Assembly: GCA_013140605.1 (NCBI GenBank)
Contig: JABFSL010000018.1
Location: 17,340 to 81,339 of the forward strand
Source of the DNA: Anaerolineales bacterium
GTDB taxonomy: Bacteria; Chloroflexota; Anaerolineae; Anaerolineales; Villigracilaceae
DNA: 64,000 nt
Direction: 5' to 3'
Shown piece after piece: positions 1 through 8,934 of the stretch. The stretch's first letter is position 1. Every line of letters starts with the position of its first letter. The translations under genes and the position numbers were made by a program. Under the pieces are notes generated by a model. The model saw only the letters and a list, made by a program, of their open reading frames with translations. It had not been told where the DNA came from and did no database searches.

Positions 1-420
1 ATCTGGAAATCAGTTGATGAAACAAGTCAGGATGAATGGGGATATAAAAAACCTACAGATGATGATTATCAAGAATGGCTAACAAGTCCACACTTTCAAC
101 CGCATCTCTGGCAAGTTGCATGGGATACTGTAAGCAATCAAGTTGTTGGTCATGTATTGACATTTATTGATGAAGAAGAAAACAAACAGTGCAATCGAAA
201 ACGCGGCTACACAGAAGGTATTGGCGTTGACCAATCTTGGCGGCGACGTGGATTAGCCCGCGCAATGATTAGCCGAAGCCTTCAGGTACAAAAATCCGCT
301 GGCATGACCGAGTCCGCGCTGGCTGCTGATAGCGACAGCACAAGTAATGTTATACGGCTGTATGAAAGTTGTGGTTTTCAAATTGTCAAACGCGATACAA
401 TTTACCGAAAGTCTTTCTAG
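1..420 (+). CDS. GNAT-family N-acetyltransferase, 5' end outside window
   Basis: The reading frame is open from base 1, so the gene begins upstream of the window; the ATG at 157 is internal. The visible 139 residues are the C-terminal part of a GNAT acetyltransferase. The acetyl-CoA pyrophosphate loop reads GVDQSWRRRGLARAM, followed by the helix and the closing LYESCGF motif typical of the family. These enzymes move an acetyl group from acetyl-CoA to an amine; the substrate cannot be told from this fragment. The gene ends in a perfect palindrome shared with the convergent proline dehydrogenase gene. The family call is secure, the substrate unknown. Confidence 0.85.
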   Translation: MWKSVDETSQDEWGYKKPTDDDYQEWLTSPHFQPHLWQVAWDTVSNQVVGHVLTFIDEEENKQCNRKRGYTEGIGVDQSWRRRGLARAMISRSLQVQKSAGMTESALAADSDSTSNVIRLYESCGFQIVKRDTIYRKSF

Positions 421-450
421 CTGCAACAAAGCGTTCAGCAACTGACTAAT

Positions 451-486
451 GAAAAGACGCGCTGGAAATTTCCAGCGCGTCTTTTC
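451..486. terminator. Bidirectional terminator between GNAT and proline dehydrogenase
   Basis: A perfect 36-bp palindrome (18-bp arms, 451-468 and 469-486) has a GC-rich core, an A run on the left and a T run on the right. It lies between two convergent genes, so it can terminate both. Confidence 0.85.
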
Positions 487-500
487 ATTTACAAAATCTT

Positions 501-1460
501 TTACCCCTTAAAGAAATTTGAAATAAAGAACCAAATATTTGCGGGGCGTTCTGCGAGGCGGCGCATGAAGTAGGGATACCAATGCGTGCCAAAGGGAACA
601 TATACGCGCACAGGATAGCCTTCCTTCACGAGTTGTTCCTGCAAGTCGCGGCGAATCCCGAAGAGCATTTGGAATTCAAGTCCGTTCTTGGGGAGGCCAA
701 CTTTGTCGGCATACTGTTTGGCAAAGGCGATGCGTTTTTCATCCTGAGATGCGATGGCAGGGATGGGCGGCAGGCGACCATCATCTGATAATTTCGTTTG
801 ATTTGCAAGGGAAGCGTCGATCAGGGCTTTGGTCAATAGATCGTAATTGGCATCCACGTCCGCTTTTTTGGGGAAGGCCTTTTCGGCTGGTTCCTTGTAA
901 GCGCCTTTCACCAAACGGATGGGAGTCTTGTCTTGAAGCAGGCGGTGCGTGTCCGCTTCGGCGCGATACAAATATGATTGAACAGCCGCGCCGATATTGG
1001 TATAGCCCTTCTGGCGCATCAGGTAATATAGATTGATCGTTTTATCAGTGTAGGGAGTGTCTTCAATGTCCACGCGGATAAAGGTGTTGTTCTTTTTTGC
1101 CCGGGCGAGGATCCGCTCCAGGTTTTGGGCACACAGGTTTTCGTCGAGGCCCAGACCGATCTGCGTCAGCTTGATGGAGACATTGCCGCGGGCAGAGGAA
1201 TCCGCCCCAAGCGCATCGAGAGTCGCAAAAATATCATCGGTCGCCTGCTGTGATTCTTCAGGTGTATTCGTATGCTCACCAAGGTGGTCGAGTGTTGCGT
1301 TGATCCCCTTCGCATTTAATTCACGGACAACGCGCATGGCATCGCTGAGTTTTGTCCCTGCTACAAAACGAGATGCGGTACGCCAGGCAAAACCCCAGCT
1401 TGTAACCAGTTTTTGCGCCCAGGCGGCTTTGGAAAGGTAAATGAGGAAAGAGCGGAGCAT
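501..1460 (-). CDS. Proline dehydrogenase (monofunctional PRODH)
   Basis: This 319-residue protein is a stand-alone proline dehydrogenase, which oxidises L-proline to 1-pyrroline-5-carboxylate with FAD and passes electrons to the quinone pool. The (beta/alpha)8 barrel motifs are visible: a DHLGEH segment near residue 58, SIKLTQIGLGLD, the FAD-binding RLVKGAY, and the C-terminal proline-binding helix YPYFMRRLAERP. The length fits the monofunctional bacterial class and not bifunctional PutA. The ATG at 1460 is preceded on the minus strand by AAGGA. No P5C dehydrogenase gene lies next to it, so the second step must be encoded elsewhere. It is transcribed divergently from the serine hydrolase gene. 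Confidence 0.9.
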   Translation of the reverse strand: MLRSFLIYLSKAAWAQKLVTSWGFAWRTASRFVAGTKLSDAMRVVRELNAKGINATLDHLGEHTNTPEESQQATDDIFATLDALGADSSARGNVSIKLTQIGLGLDENLCAQNLERILARAKKNNTFIRVDIEDTPYTDKTINLYYLMRQKGYTNIGAAVQSYLYRAEADTHRLLQDKTPIRLVKGAYKEPAEKAFPKKADVDANYDLLTKALIDASLANQTKLSDDGRLPPIPAIASQDEKRIAFAKQYADKVGLPKNGLEFQMLFGIRRDLQEQLVKEGYPVRVYVPFGTHWYPYFMRRLAERPANIWFFISNFFKG

Positions 1461-1576
1461 ATCGATCCTTTTTATAAAGGGATGCGCCAGCGGACCGGCA
1501 AATCTATTCTAGCACAAGCCCCGATTTGGGTGTGTTATACTTTTTCCGTGATATTTGTCATTCCTTTGGAGGCCGT

Positions 1577-3067
1577 GTGAGAAATCGGAATACCAACACC
1601 ATCCTTCGGGGTGTATCCATTCTTTTTTTAACTGCCGCTCTTGTACTTAGCATTGTTTCACTGATCGGATATAGCCGCCAGCGTAATAATTATCCCGCCA
1701 GTATGACCATTGGCGGCGTGCCTGTCGGCGGACTTACCCCTGTTGAAGCATCTCAAAGATTATTGGAAGTTTACACTTCGCCCATCGAAGTGCAATACAA
1801 CGACGCCGTTGTTCATATCGACCCCGGCGTGGCCGGCTTTCAAGTGGACACCGAAACCATGCTGGCCGCCGCTGATTTAAGCCGCACAGGGCGTTCGTTC
1901 TGGGGCGGTTATTGGGATTACCTGTGGAATCGCACATCCATCGAAACACAAATTCCATTAAGCTCAAACCTCGCGGATGACCGCCTGCGCGAATATCTGC
2001 AAAACGAAATTTCATCCCGCTACGATCTGCCGCCATCTCCCGCCCAACCGATTCCGGGCGGGACCTCATTCCTGCCCGGCCTGCCCGGACAGGTTCTTGA
2101 CCTTGACCGTGCCGTGCAACTGATCGGTGACGCTTTCCGTTCCCCCACCAACCGCTCAGTGGCGCTCTCGTTTACACGCAGTTCAGCCGCGCGCCCAACC
2201 ATTGAAAACCTTGAGATCCTGCTCAAACAAATCATAACGGTTTCCAGATTCGACGGCTTGATCGGTTTCTATATGGTTGATCTGCAAACGGGGCAGGAAA
2301 TCCATTTTATTATGGATAACAAAGTGGAGATCACTCCTGACCCGGATGTAGCCTTCACGGCATCCAGCACCATCAAAGTGCCGATCGTTACATCGTATCT
2401 AATCAACCGCGGAAGCACTCTCGATACAGAAACATCCAACATAATTTCCCGCGTGCTCGGCAGATCGGATAATTCCGCCACGGATCAGGTGTTGGAACGC
2501 ATCGATAAAAATTCCAGCCCGCTGATCGTTACACAAAACATGGAAGCCATCGGTTTGAAAAGCACATTCATCGGCGGATACTTTTTTAATGGCGCTCCAA
2601 ATATGCTGCCAAACAGGCTGACCCCCGGCAATCAACGGGCAGATATATTCGCCGACCCCGATCCATATTCCCAGACCACTCCATCTGAAATGGGAGCGTT
2701 ACTCGCAGACCTGTATCAGTGCGCGCAAAACGGCGGCGGCGCGTTGATCGCGGCCTTCCCGGATAAGGTCAGTTCGGATACGTGTCAACTGCTGATAGAT
2801 TTTATGGCGCAGGATAAACTCGGCTCCCTGATCCAGGGCGGAGTTCCAGACGGCACGCTTGTTCCGCACAAACATGGCTATGTCCCTGCCTCTGACGGCA
2901 TTGTCCGTGACACAAGCGATGTCGGCATCGTATACACCCCAGGCGGAAACTTTGTGCTCTCCATTTATTCCTATCACCCGGTCAATAATATTTGGGACAA
3001 TATAAATCCGCTGTTCGGCGATCTGACCAAGGCCGTATACAACTACTTCAACGTTACAGTTCAGTAA
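1577..3067 (+). CDS. Membrane-anchored class A beta-lactamase-like serine hydrolase
   Basis: From the GTG at 1577 the protein has 496 residues: a membrane anchor at about 11-31, a VanW/YoaR-type peptidoglycan-binding-like region (about 40-215), and a serine hydrolase domain of the class A beta-lactamase/PBP fold. Catalytic motifs are present: SxxK (STIK, S264/K267), SDN at about 297-299, and KHG in place of KTG near the C-terminus. The likely role is extracytoplasmic, in cell-wall hydrolysis or beta-lactam turnover; which one cannot be decided. The frame is open back to a TTG at 1526, but a TTATAC -10-like box at 1535-1540 and GGAGG at 1568-1572 favour GTG 1577. A strong terminator follows. 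Confidence 0.8.
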   Translation: MRNRNTNTILRGVSILFLTAALVLSIVSLIGYSRQRNNYPASMTIGGVPVGGLTPVEASQRLLEVYTSPIEVQYNDAVVHIDPGVAGFQVDTETMLAAADLSRTGRSFWGGYWDYLWNRTSIETQIPLSSNLADDRLREYLQNEISSRYDLPPSPAQPIPGGTSFLPGLPGQVLDLDRAVQLIGDAFRSPTNRSVALSFTRSSAARPTIENLEILLKQIITVSRFDGLIGFYMVDLQTGQEIHFIMDNKVEITPDPDVAFTASSTIKVPIVTSYLINRGSTLDTETSNIISRVLGRSDNSATDQVLERIDKNSSPLIVTQNMEAIGLKSTFIGGYFFNGAPNMLPNRLTPGNQRADIFADPDPYSQTTPSEMGALLADLYQCAQNGGGALIAAFPDKVSSDTCQLLIDFMAQDKLGSLIQGGVPDGTLVPHKHGYVPASDGIVRDTSDVGIVYTPGGNFVLSIYSYHPVNNIWDNINPLFGDLTKAVYNYFNVTVQ

Positions 3068-3073
3068 GAAGTC

Positions 3074-3105
3074 GACCCGTTTTCAATTGAAAACGGGTCT
3101 TTTCT
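3074..3105 (+). terminator. Rho-independent terminator after serine hydrolase
   Basis: Inverted repeat 3074-3099 with GACCCGTTTTC arms closed by AATT, followed by a T-rich tract. It sits 7 nt after the stop codon. Confidence 0.85.
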
Positions 3106-3117
3106 TCACACTTCGTA

Positions 3118-3123
3118 TATAAT
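3118..3123 (+). promoter_or_regulatory. Leaderless-type promoter -10 box (TATAAT)
   Basis: A consensus TATAAT ends 8 nt before the ATG at 3132, and no Shine-Dalgarno sequence is present. Transcription would start at or next to the start codon. Confidence 0.6.
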
Positions 3124-3131
3124 GCAAGCAT

Positions 3132-3833
3132 ATGAGCGCCTCACTGGGACTGTACCGCCTGCAACAAGTTGACCGTCAAATTGACCGTGCCCACACAAAG
3201 CTGGACACCATCCACAAAACACTTGAAAACGATGTCGAATTACGTCAGTCACTTGAAAAAGTTGAGAAGGCGCAAACCGAACATTTTCATGCCCACCATA
3301 AATTAAAGAGCGCCACCTCCGAAACGGAATCTCAGAAAATAAAAATTGAACAGGCCGAGTCCAGTTTGTATGGCGGCCATGTACACAACCCAAAAGAATT
3401 ACAGGATCTGCAAAAAGATATCGCCTCACTAAAGAAACATATGACCACACTCGAAGAGCGGGAACTTGAAGCCATGGTCACAGCAGAGACCACCGAGAAC
3501 GAACTGCAAAACGCAAAAACGGAATTGGAATTAATTCAGGCACGCCTCGGAAACGAGCACAGGAATTTATTGGAAGATCAAACTTCGCTTATGATAGAAC
3601 TTGAGCGGCTGACGGAAGAACGTGAGGCCGCACTCGGGCCGATCGAAGCTAATCTGCTTCAGACATACGAGACCCTTCGTCAAAATAAGCGCGGAGTAGC
3701 CATCGCAGAGATCAGCGACAGCGCCTGCGTTTCATGCGGCACCATCTTGAACGCCGCCCTGCAGCAAACTGCGCGTTCGCCAAAACAACTGGCAATCTGT
3801 CCATCCTGCGGACGAATCTTATTTGCAAATTGA
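3132..3833 (+). CDS. Coiled-coil protein with C-terminal zinc ribbon (CT398/DUF164 type)
   Basis: The protein has 233 residues. About 1-180 form a long charged heptad-type coiled coil, and the C-terminal 35 residues hold a C4 zinc ribbon with two CxxC pairs (CVSCG and CPSCGR). This is the architecture of the widespread CT398-like family, a structural hairpin thought to act as a nucleic-acid- or complex-binding adaptor; its exact role is not established. It is the first gene of an operon with the NACHT/HEAT NTPase 9 nt downstream and SsnA after that. The start is fixed by the TATAAT box just upstream. The domain call is firm; the function is open. Confidence 0.85.
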   Translation: MSASLGLYRLQQVDRQIDRAHTKLDTIHKTLENDVELRQSLEKVEKAQTEHFHAHHKLKSATSETESQKIKIEQAESSLYGGHVHNPKELQDLQKDIASLKKHMTTLEERELEAMVTAETTENELQNAKTELELIQARLGNEHRNLLEDQTSLMIELERLTEEREAALGPIEANLLQTYETLRQNKRGVAIAEISDSACVSCGTILNAALQQTARSPKQLAICPSCGRILFAN

Positions 3834-3842
3834 TCCTTCACC

Positions 3843-6377
3843 ATGTTCAGATTCGCAATTGACCCCTTTTCATTTTTCATCGGTTTTATAACCGCCTCTG
3901 TTTTTTGGCTGCTAGTTTCGCGCGCCCGTCCGTTGTGGCATGAATTACGCACGAACTTAAAAGAACAACGCGAGGTCGCACAGACTCGCAAGTCCAGTTC
4001 GGTTGAAGAAAATCACCGCCGCATCACATTGAGGCGCGCGCAAGGGATGCATATCGCCGCACAGCTTTTCGCGCTGGACGAGATCATCCTGGAGCCTTTG
4101 CTTATCATGCCGCCAGCAAGGGTGGAACCTGGCACGCCTCCAGCATTTGAAGATGTCATTACCCAAACTTTACCCTATCTCCCATCTTGGCCTGAAATCG
4201 CCGCCGCATATCACGCGCCGACATTAACCCTCTCTCAGGCGTTGTCAGGTAACTCCAACATCGTCATCGTTGGCCAGCCCGGTATCGGGAAGACAGTCTC
4301 CCTCGCGCACCTCGCATCTCTCGCCGCGAATCGAAGCGAGACTCTTGAAGGGTTGAAAAATGTTGTCCCGTTCCTTGTCCATGTTGCAGATTTAAAACTT
4401 CCGAACACGGATCCAAAAGACGCGCTCGCTCCGCTGATCGAGGCCGCCTCCGAACACGCTCCCATGTTTGATATTGGCCGTTTACCAAACTTCTTCCAGC
4501 AGACATTCAAGAGTGGAAACGCGCTTCTGCTTGTGGATGGCTTTGATGAGATCCCTCCCGAAAGCCAGCAAGTTGTAACCGAATATTTTAAGATCGTTCA
4601 GCAAAATTATCCGCTGGCACGCATTGTCACAACAGGCGCGCCTGAATATTTGGATGGCCTGATCGGTCTTGGGTTTGCGCCGCTGGCTTTGATCGCCTGG
4701 TCTGGTCAGCAAAGTGAAAAATTCATTCGACGATGGGGCGAACTGTGGTCTCAAACCATTGCGATGGAATCCTGGGCGCAGACTGGCCCCGAACAAGTGG
4801 ACCCGATCCTGCTTAACGTTTGGCTGAGTGCCGACAATGCAAATTTAACTCCCCTTGAGTTGACTCTCAAGGCCTGGGGCGCATACGCAGGCGATAGTTT
4901 GGGATCGCATACACTCGAAGCCATCGCCACTCACATTCGCCGCCTCGCGCCCGCCAACACTCCGCTTGCCGCGCTTGAAACACTCGGTATGCAGGTCATG
5001 TTAAATGCACAGCCGATCTTTGACACCCGCAAAGCGCGCGACTGGGTCAAATCATTTGAGGTTGTTGAAGAAAAAACAGAAGATGAAACTGCCGATCAAC
5101 CAGTAGAAGGATCGACGGAAAAAACCAAACCTAAAAAAGGAAAGGCAAACCAAAAAGTTGTTTCCACTCCAACATCTGGATTGCTTGGGAAAATGGCCGC
5201 CAGTGGTCTGCTGGTGCATTATCCAAATAATAAAATGCGATTTGCGCATCCTGTATTCGCGGGGTATCTCGCAGGGTTTGCGCTGACAAACTACAACACC
5301 GAAGAGGTATTGGTCAACCAGCCAGATTGGTCTGGCAAATATCTGGCCATGCGCTATTTCGCGGCGCGCGGAGATGCCAGCAAACTCGTGCAAAATTTAT
5401 TGGAGACTTCAAGCCTGCCGATGCATCGTCCGCTCTTTGCGGCGGCTCGCTGGCTGCGTGATATCCCCAAGGATGCACCGTGGCGCGGAAAATTATTTAG
5501 CGCACTAGCCGCCATCCTGCAAACAGACGGCATCCCGCTCAGCTTGCGCGGACAGGCCATGGCCGCATTCGTCGTCAGCAATGATGCGGGTGCCGCCACT
5601 CTATTTCGTCAGCTTGGATTAACGCTTTCCTTTGAACTTGTTCAATTGGCAGTATTGGGAACTGGCGCATTACGCGATACAAAAGCCGTGAAATTCGTGG
5701 AGCAAACCATGGATGCTCCCAGCTTATCCGTTCGGCGCGCGGCATGTATGGCTCTGGTCGCAATCGGTTCAAATGAAGCATTGGAAGCCGTGGCGCATAC
5801 ATTGCTCAATGGCGACGAAGATATCCGCCGCGCTGCGGGTGAAGCGCTTGCAAACGATCCTCATGAGGGGCACGCAATGCTGCGCGACGGAATTTTATTA
5901 AGTGATATCCTCCTTCGCCGCGCTGTCGTTTATGGCCTTGGGCGTATCAATGAAGAGTGGGCAATTGAAATGCTGAAAAAATCGCAGATCGAAGACGATC
6001 AATGGATCGTCCGCAATGCCGCCACCGAAGTCCTGGATTCCAAACTACATATCAGCACGCGCGCACCGCGTAAACTCAAGACTCCATCTGAATCACCCTG
6101 GCTGATCGAGTTTGCAAGCAAACACGGCATGGGCATTTCGCCCGGTGTTCCCGCAACAGATATTCTCCTGCTTGCCCTTCAAGGAGACGACCCTGATACG
6201 CGCCTTGCCGCTTTACCTTATCTAAAATTCACACCGAGCGAAGGCGTGATCACAAAGTTATATGCGGCCATGTACAGGGACGATCCTGAACTGCGCGAGG
6301 CTGCATATAATACCCTCTGGGAAATCGGCCTGTCCGGCACGAAACTCCCACACCCCAGTCAATATGGATTCGGTTAA
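3843..6377 (+). CDS. Membrane-anchored NACHT-type NTPase with C-terminal HEAT repeats
   Basis: This 844-residue protein has one N-terminal membrane helix (about 9-26), a basic juxtamembrane segment, and a STAND/NACHT-like NTPase core with Walker A GQPGIGKT (144-151) and Walker B LLLVDGFDEIP (about 228-238). The DGFDE form is characteristic of NACHT domains. A Lys/Glu-rich linker (about 405-440) follows, then roughly 280 residues of HEAT-like helical repeats; one reads SVRRAACMALVAIGSNEALE. The family works as ATP/GTP-driven signalling switches that oligomerise on sensing a ligand through the repeats. Here the protein is membrane-tethered and has no obvious toxic effector domain. It lies between a zinc-ribbon gene and ssnA (2 nt downstream), not in a defence island. 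The role is unknown. Confidence 0.8.
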   Translation: MFRFAIDPFSFFIGFITASVFWLLVSRARPLWHELRTNLKEQREVAQTRKSSSVEENHRRITLRRAQGMHIAAQLFALDEIILEPLLIMPPARVEPGTPPAFEDVITQTLPYLPSWPEIAAAYHAPTLTLSQALSGNSNIVIVGQPGIGKTVSLAHLASLAANRSETLEGLKNVVPFLVHVADLKLPNTDPKDALAPLIEAASEHAPMFDIGRLPNFFQQTFKSGNALLLVDGFDEIPPESQQVVTEYFKIVQQNYPLARIVTTGAPEYLDGLIGLGFAPLALIAWSGQQSEKFIRRWGELWSQTIAMESWAQTGPEQVDPILLNVWLSADNANLTPLELTLKAWGAYAGDSLGSHTLEAIATHIRRLAPANTPLAALETLGMQVMLNAQPIFDTRKARDWVKSFEVVEEKTEDETADQPVEGSTEKTKPKKGKANQKVVSTPTSGLLGKMAASGLLVHYPNNKMRFAHPVFAGYLAGFALTNYNTEEVLVNQPDWSGKYLAMRYFAARGDASKLVQNLLETSSLPMHRPLFAAARWLRDIPKDAPWRGKLFSALAAILQTDGIPLSLRGQAMAAFVVSNDAGAATLFRQLGLTLSFELVQLAVLGTGALRDTKAVKFVEQTMDAPSLSVRRAACMALVAIGSNEALEAVAHTLLNGDEDIRRAAGEALANDPHEGHAMLRDGILLSDILLRRAVVYGLGRINEEWAIEMLKKSQIEDDQWIVRNAATEVLDSKLHISTRAPRKLKTPSESPWLIEFASKHGMGISPGVPATDILLLALQGDDPDTRLAALPYLKFTPSEGVITKLYAAMYRDDPELREAAYNTLWEIGLSGTKLPHPSQYGFG

Positions 6378-6379
6378 CC

Positions 6380-7738
6380 ATGCTTATAACGAACGCAAAT
6401 ATAATCACCTGGGAATCCAAAAATCGGATTCTGCAAAACCATGCGGTCTACATTGTAGGTGATCGCATCAAAGAGATCGGCACAACCAAATCACTGACCG
6501 CGAAATATCCCAAAGCAAAAACTCTCGATGCGCGAGGACAGTATGTGATGCCCGGCAGTATTTGCGCGCATACCCATTTTTATGGAGCCTTCGCGCGCGG
6601 AATGGCCATCCCCGGGCCTGCTCCAAAAGACTTCCCTGAGATTCTGCAAAAGTTGTGGTGGCCGCTTGACCGTTCGCTGGATGCGGAAGCTGTCCGCTTC
6701 TCGGCGCTGGTCTGCCTTGTCGATGCGATCAAGCACGGTACGACAACTCTCATCGATCATCATGCCTCGCCAAATTGCATTGACGGTTCGCTCGATCTCA
6801 TTGCCGATGCTGTTGATAAAAGCGGCCTGCGCGGCGTGTTGTGTTATGAAGTGACAGACCGCGATGGAAGTGAAAAAGCCAACGCGGGGATTAATGAAAA
6901 TGTGCGCTTCCTAAAACGATTGGCCGCTGACCCGCATCCGCGCCTCGCTGCGACCTTTGGCCTGCACGCCAGTCTGACGCTTTCGGGCATCACCCTGCAG
7001 GCTTGCCGCGCCGCCGTCCCCGAAGGAACGGGTTTTCATGTGCACACCGCTGAACACGAATCGGATGAATATGACAGCCTGAGCAAAAGCGAAATGCGTG
7101 TGATTGACCGTCTGCTGAAACATGGAATCCTTGGGTCAAACACGATCACCGCACATGGCATCCACTTTGATGCGCGTGAGATGGAAATTCTCAAAGAGAC
7201 AGGCACATGGCTTACCCACCAGCCGCGTTCGAACATGAACAATGGAGTCGGTGTCACACCTGTTGAGTCCATGATGCGCTTGAGAGTTAAAGTCTGTTTG
7301 GGAAATGACGGTTTCTCCAATGCCATGTGGGAGGAATGGAAAACAGTGTATCTATTGCATAAAGCTCATCACCGTGACCCGCGCCGTATGGGCGGATATG
7401 ATGTTCAGCAAATGGCGATCTACAACAATGCCGCGCTTGCAAACATGTTCTTCCCCGACGCTCCCATTGGACAGATCACGCCAGGCGCATTCGCGGACTT
7501 AATGTTCGTTGACTATCATCCCTATACTCCAATGACAGATGGCAACCTGCCCTGGCATATTATCTTTGGCTTCAATCAAAGCATGGTCACGACAACCATA
7601 GCGGCAGGGAAAGTCCTGATGAAAGACCGCGAGTTGCTGACACTCAACGAAGAAGAGATCGCCGCGCGCGCCAGAGAAATCGCGCCGAGAATTTGGAAAC
7701 GATATGAGGAAGAAGTGGCGAAAAGCCATAGTGTCTAA
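6380..7738 (+). CDS. ssnA: Putative aminohydrolase SsnA (amidohydrolase superfamily)
   Basis: This 452-residue metal-dependent hydrolase of the TrzA/AtzA branch closely matches the SsnA family. The metal-binding AHTHFYGAFARGMA motif is at about 63-76, followed by DHHASPNCIDGS, the HVHTAEH metal ligands, a TAHGIH segment and the CLGNDGFSNAMW aspartate motif. In other bacteria SsnA co-occurs with selenium/molybdenum-dependent hydroxylases and purine breakdown, and it probably deaminates or hydrolyses a purine-derived heterocycle. That link fits the xanthine-dehydrogenase-type genes at 25.6, 33.7 and 40.8 kb here. It starts 2 nt after the NACHT gene stop, so it is operonic. Its last residues and stop codon lie inside an AGTGTC repeat array. 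Confidence 0.85.
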   Translation: MLITNANIITWESKNRILQNHAVYIVGDRIKEIGTTKSLTAKYPKAKTLDARGQYVMPGSICAHTHFYGAFARGMAIPGPAPKDFPEILQKLWWPLDRSLDAEAVRFSALVCLVDAIKHGTTTLIDHHASPNCIDGSLDLIADAVDKSGLRGVLCYEVTDRDGSEKANAGINENVRFLKRLAADPHPRLAATFGLHASLTLSGITLQACRAAVPEGTGFHVHTAEHESDEYDSLSKSEMRVIDRLLKHGILGSNTITAHGIHFDAREMEILKETGTWLTHQPRSNMNNGVGVTPVESMMRLRVKVCLGNDGFSNAMWEEWKTVYLLHKAHHRDPRRMGGYDVQQMAIYNNAALANMFFPDAPIGQITPGAFADLMFVDYHPYTPMTDGNLPWHIIFGFNQSMVTTTIAAGKVLMKDRELLTLNEEEIAARAREIAPRIWKRYEEEVAKSHSV

Positions 7739-7773
7739 AGTGTCGTGAAAAGTGTCTTAGTGTCAAAAGTGTC
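7730..7773 (+). repeat. Short-unit array, left arm flanking broken four-helix-bundle gene
   Basis: Five copies of AGTGTC start at 7730, 7739, 7751, 7759 and 7768. The array begins inside the last codons of ssnA and supplies its stop. The complementary unit GACAC recurs four times at 8169-8198 in inverted orientation. Confidence 0.8.
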
Positions 7774-7793
7774 ATTTGTTGCGTGGAGTGTTT

Positions 7794-8163
7794 ATGGCAT
7801 TGATAAAAAAGTTTGAAGATATTATCGTGTGGCAGGAAGCGCGTAATTTGGTGAAGATGGTTTATAAGTTAACAAGTACGGGTGATTTCAGCAAAGACTT
7901 TGGGTTACGAGACCAAATTCGCAGAGCATCCGTTTCTACAATGACAAATATTGCGAGGATTTGATTGTGAATCGAATGTAGAATTTGCCCGCTTTTTAGT
8001 TATTGCGCGCCGTTCATCTGTTGAAGTCCAATCACTTCTATATGCAGCGCTTGATGTTGGTTACATTGACGAGAACACACGCAAAACGTACTACGACCAA
8101 GCCTACAAAACCAAAGGCTTGATCAACGCCCTAAAACGTTCACTCAAAATACAATCAAAATAA
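7794..8163 (+). pseudogene. Frameshifted four-helix-bundle (23S rRNA IVP/S23 family) protein
   Basis: Two overlapping frames together encode one four-helix-bundle protein. The first (from ATG 7794, [17 protein letters not shown]) runs into a stop at 7962-7964. The second continues from about 7955 with [19 protein letters not shown] to the stop at 8163. The family signature NIAEG(F), seen in the intact paralogue at 10776, is broken: the codons for A-E have lost two bases (or gained one) near 7952-7957. The product would be about 120 residues if intact. It is flanked by inverted short-unit arrays. The reading could also reflect a sequencing error. Confidence 0.75.
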
Positions 8164-8168
8164 TCAAC

Positions 8169-8198
8169 GACACTCTGACACATCGACACTTTCGACAC
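8169..8198 (-). repeat. Short-unit array, right arm flanking broken four-helix-bundle gene
   Basis: GACAC(T) occurs at 8169, 8177, 8185 and 8194. This is the complement of the AGTGTC units at 7730-7773, so the two arrays face each other across the gene. Confidence 0.75.
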
Positions 8199-8234
8199 AT
8201 AAAAACACAGATACCATTTATTCACGGAGAATCA

Positions 8235-8909
8235 ATGACTGACAGCAATCTTTTATTATCTATCGCTGTATTGGGTGGAACTGGCAAGGAAGGCAAAGGA
8301 CTGGCTTATCGCTGGGCGCGCGCGGGTTATCATGTCCGCATCGGATCACGGTCAGCAGAAAAAGCCATTGCCGCCGCAAACGAGATCAGGGAAATGCTCG
8401 GGGATGGAGTCTCCGTCGAAGGCATGACCAACTTTGAGGCGGCGCGCGATGCGGACATCGCAGTATTAACCGTTCCATACTCAGCGCACCGTGACACATT
8501 GGAATCAGTCAAAGATGAGCTCAAGGGAAAGATGCTTATCGATGTAACCGTTCCACTCGTCCCGCCGAAAGTTGCGACGGTACAAATGCCTGCCGCAGGT
8601 TCCGCGGCGCAGGAAGCGAAACAGATCCTCGGCGATGATGTTCAGGTATGCGCCGCCTTTCAAAATATTGGATATGACCATCTGCTCGATGACTCGGAAG
8701 TTGAATGTGATGTGCTCGTGACAGGCACAAGCAAGGACGCCCGCGCTGAAACCATCAAACTGGTTGAAGCCACAGGCCTGCGCGGATGGGATGCGGGGCC
8801 GATTGAGAATTCTGTTGTCGTTGAAGGGCTGACCAGCATCCTGATCGGCATCAATAAAAAATATGGTTCAACCCACGCAGGCATCAAGATCACAGGTGTT
8901 GAACATTAA
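8235..8909 (+). CDS. npdG: NADPH-dependent F420 reductase
   Basis: This 224-residue cytoplasmic Rossmann protein moves hydride between NADPH and coenzyme F420, and in bacteria mainly makes F420H2. The N-terminal nucleotide loop reads VLGGTGKEGKGLAYRWA, followed by the NADP-phosphate-binding GSRSAEKA. The middle segment AVLTVPYSAH and the conserved DVTVPL and CAAFQNIG stretches match the Fno/NpdG family. A GGAG Shine-Dalgarno lies 5-6 nt before the ATG. It opens the F420 island, directly upstream of cofE, which strongly supports the assignment. Confidence 0.92.
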   Translation: MTDSNLLLSIAVLGGTGKEGKGLAYRWARAGYHVRIGSRSAEKAIAAANEIREMLGDGVSVEGMTNFEAARDADIAVLTVPYSAHRDTLESVKDELKGKMLIDVTVPLVPPKVATVQMPAAGSAAQEAKQILGDDVQVCAAFQNIGYDHLLDDSEVECDVLVTGTSKDARAETIKLVEATGLRGWDAGPIENSVVVEGLTSILIGINKKYGSTHAGIKITGVEH

Positions 8910-8934
8910 CCATGTAAAGTTCAATATGTAGCGC

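Noticed and set aside
3132..7738. Operon read as a phage-defence island because of the NACHT protein
   Set aside because: No nuclease, protease or other effector, no mobile genes nearby, and the operon ends in a metabolic gene; kept only as a possibility.
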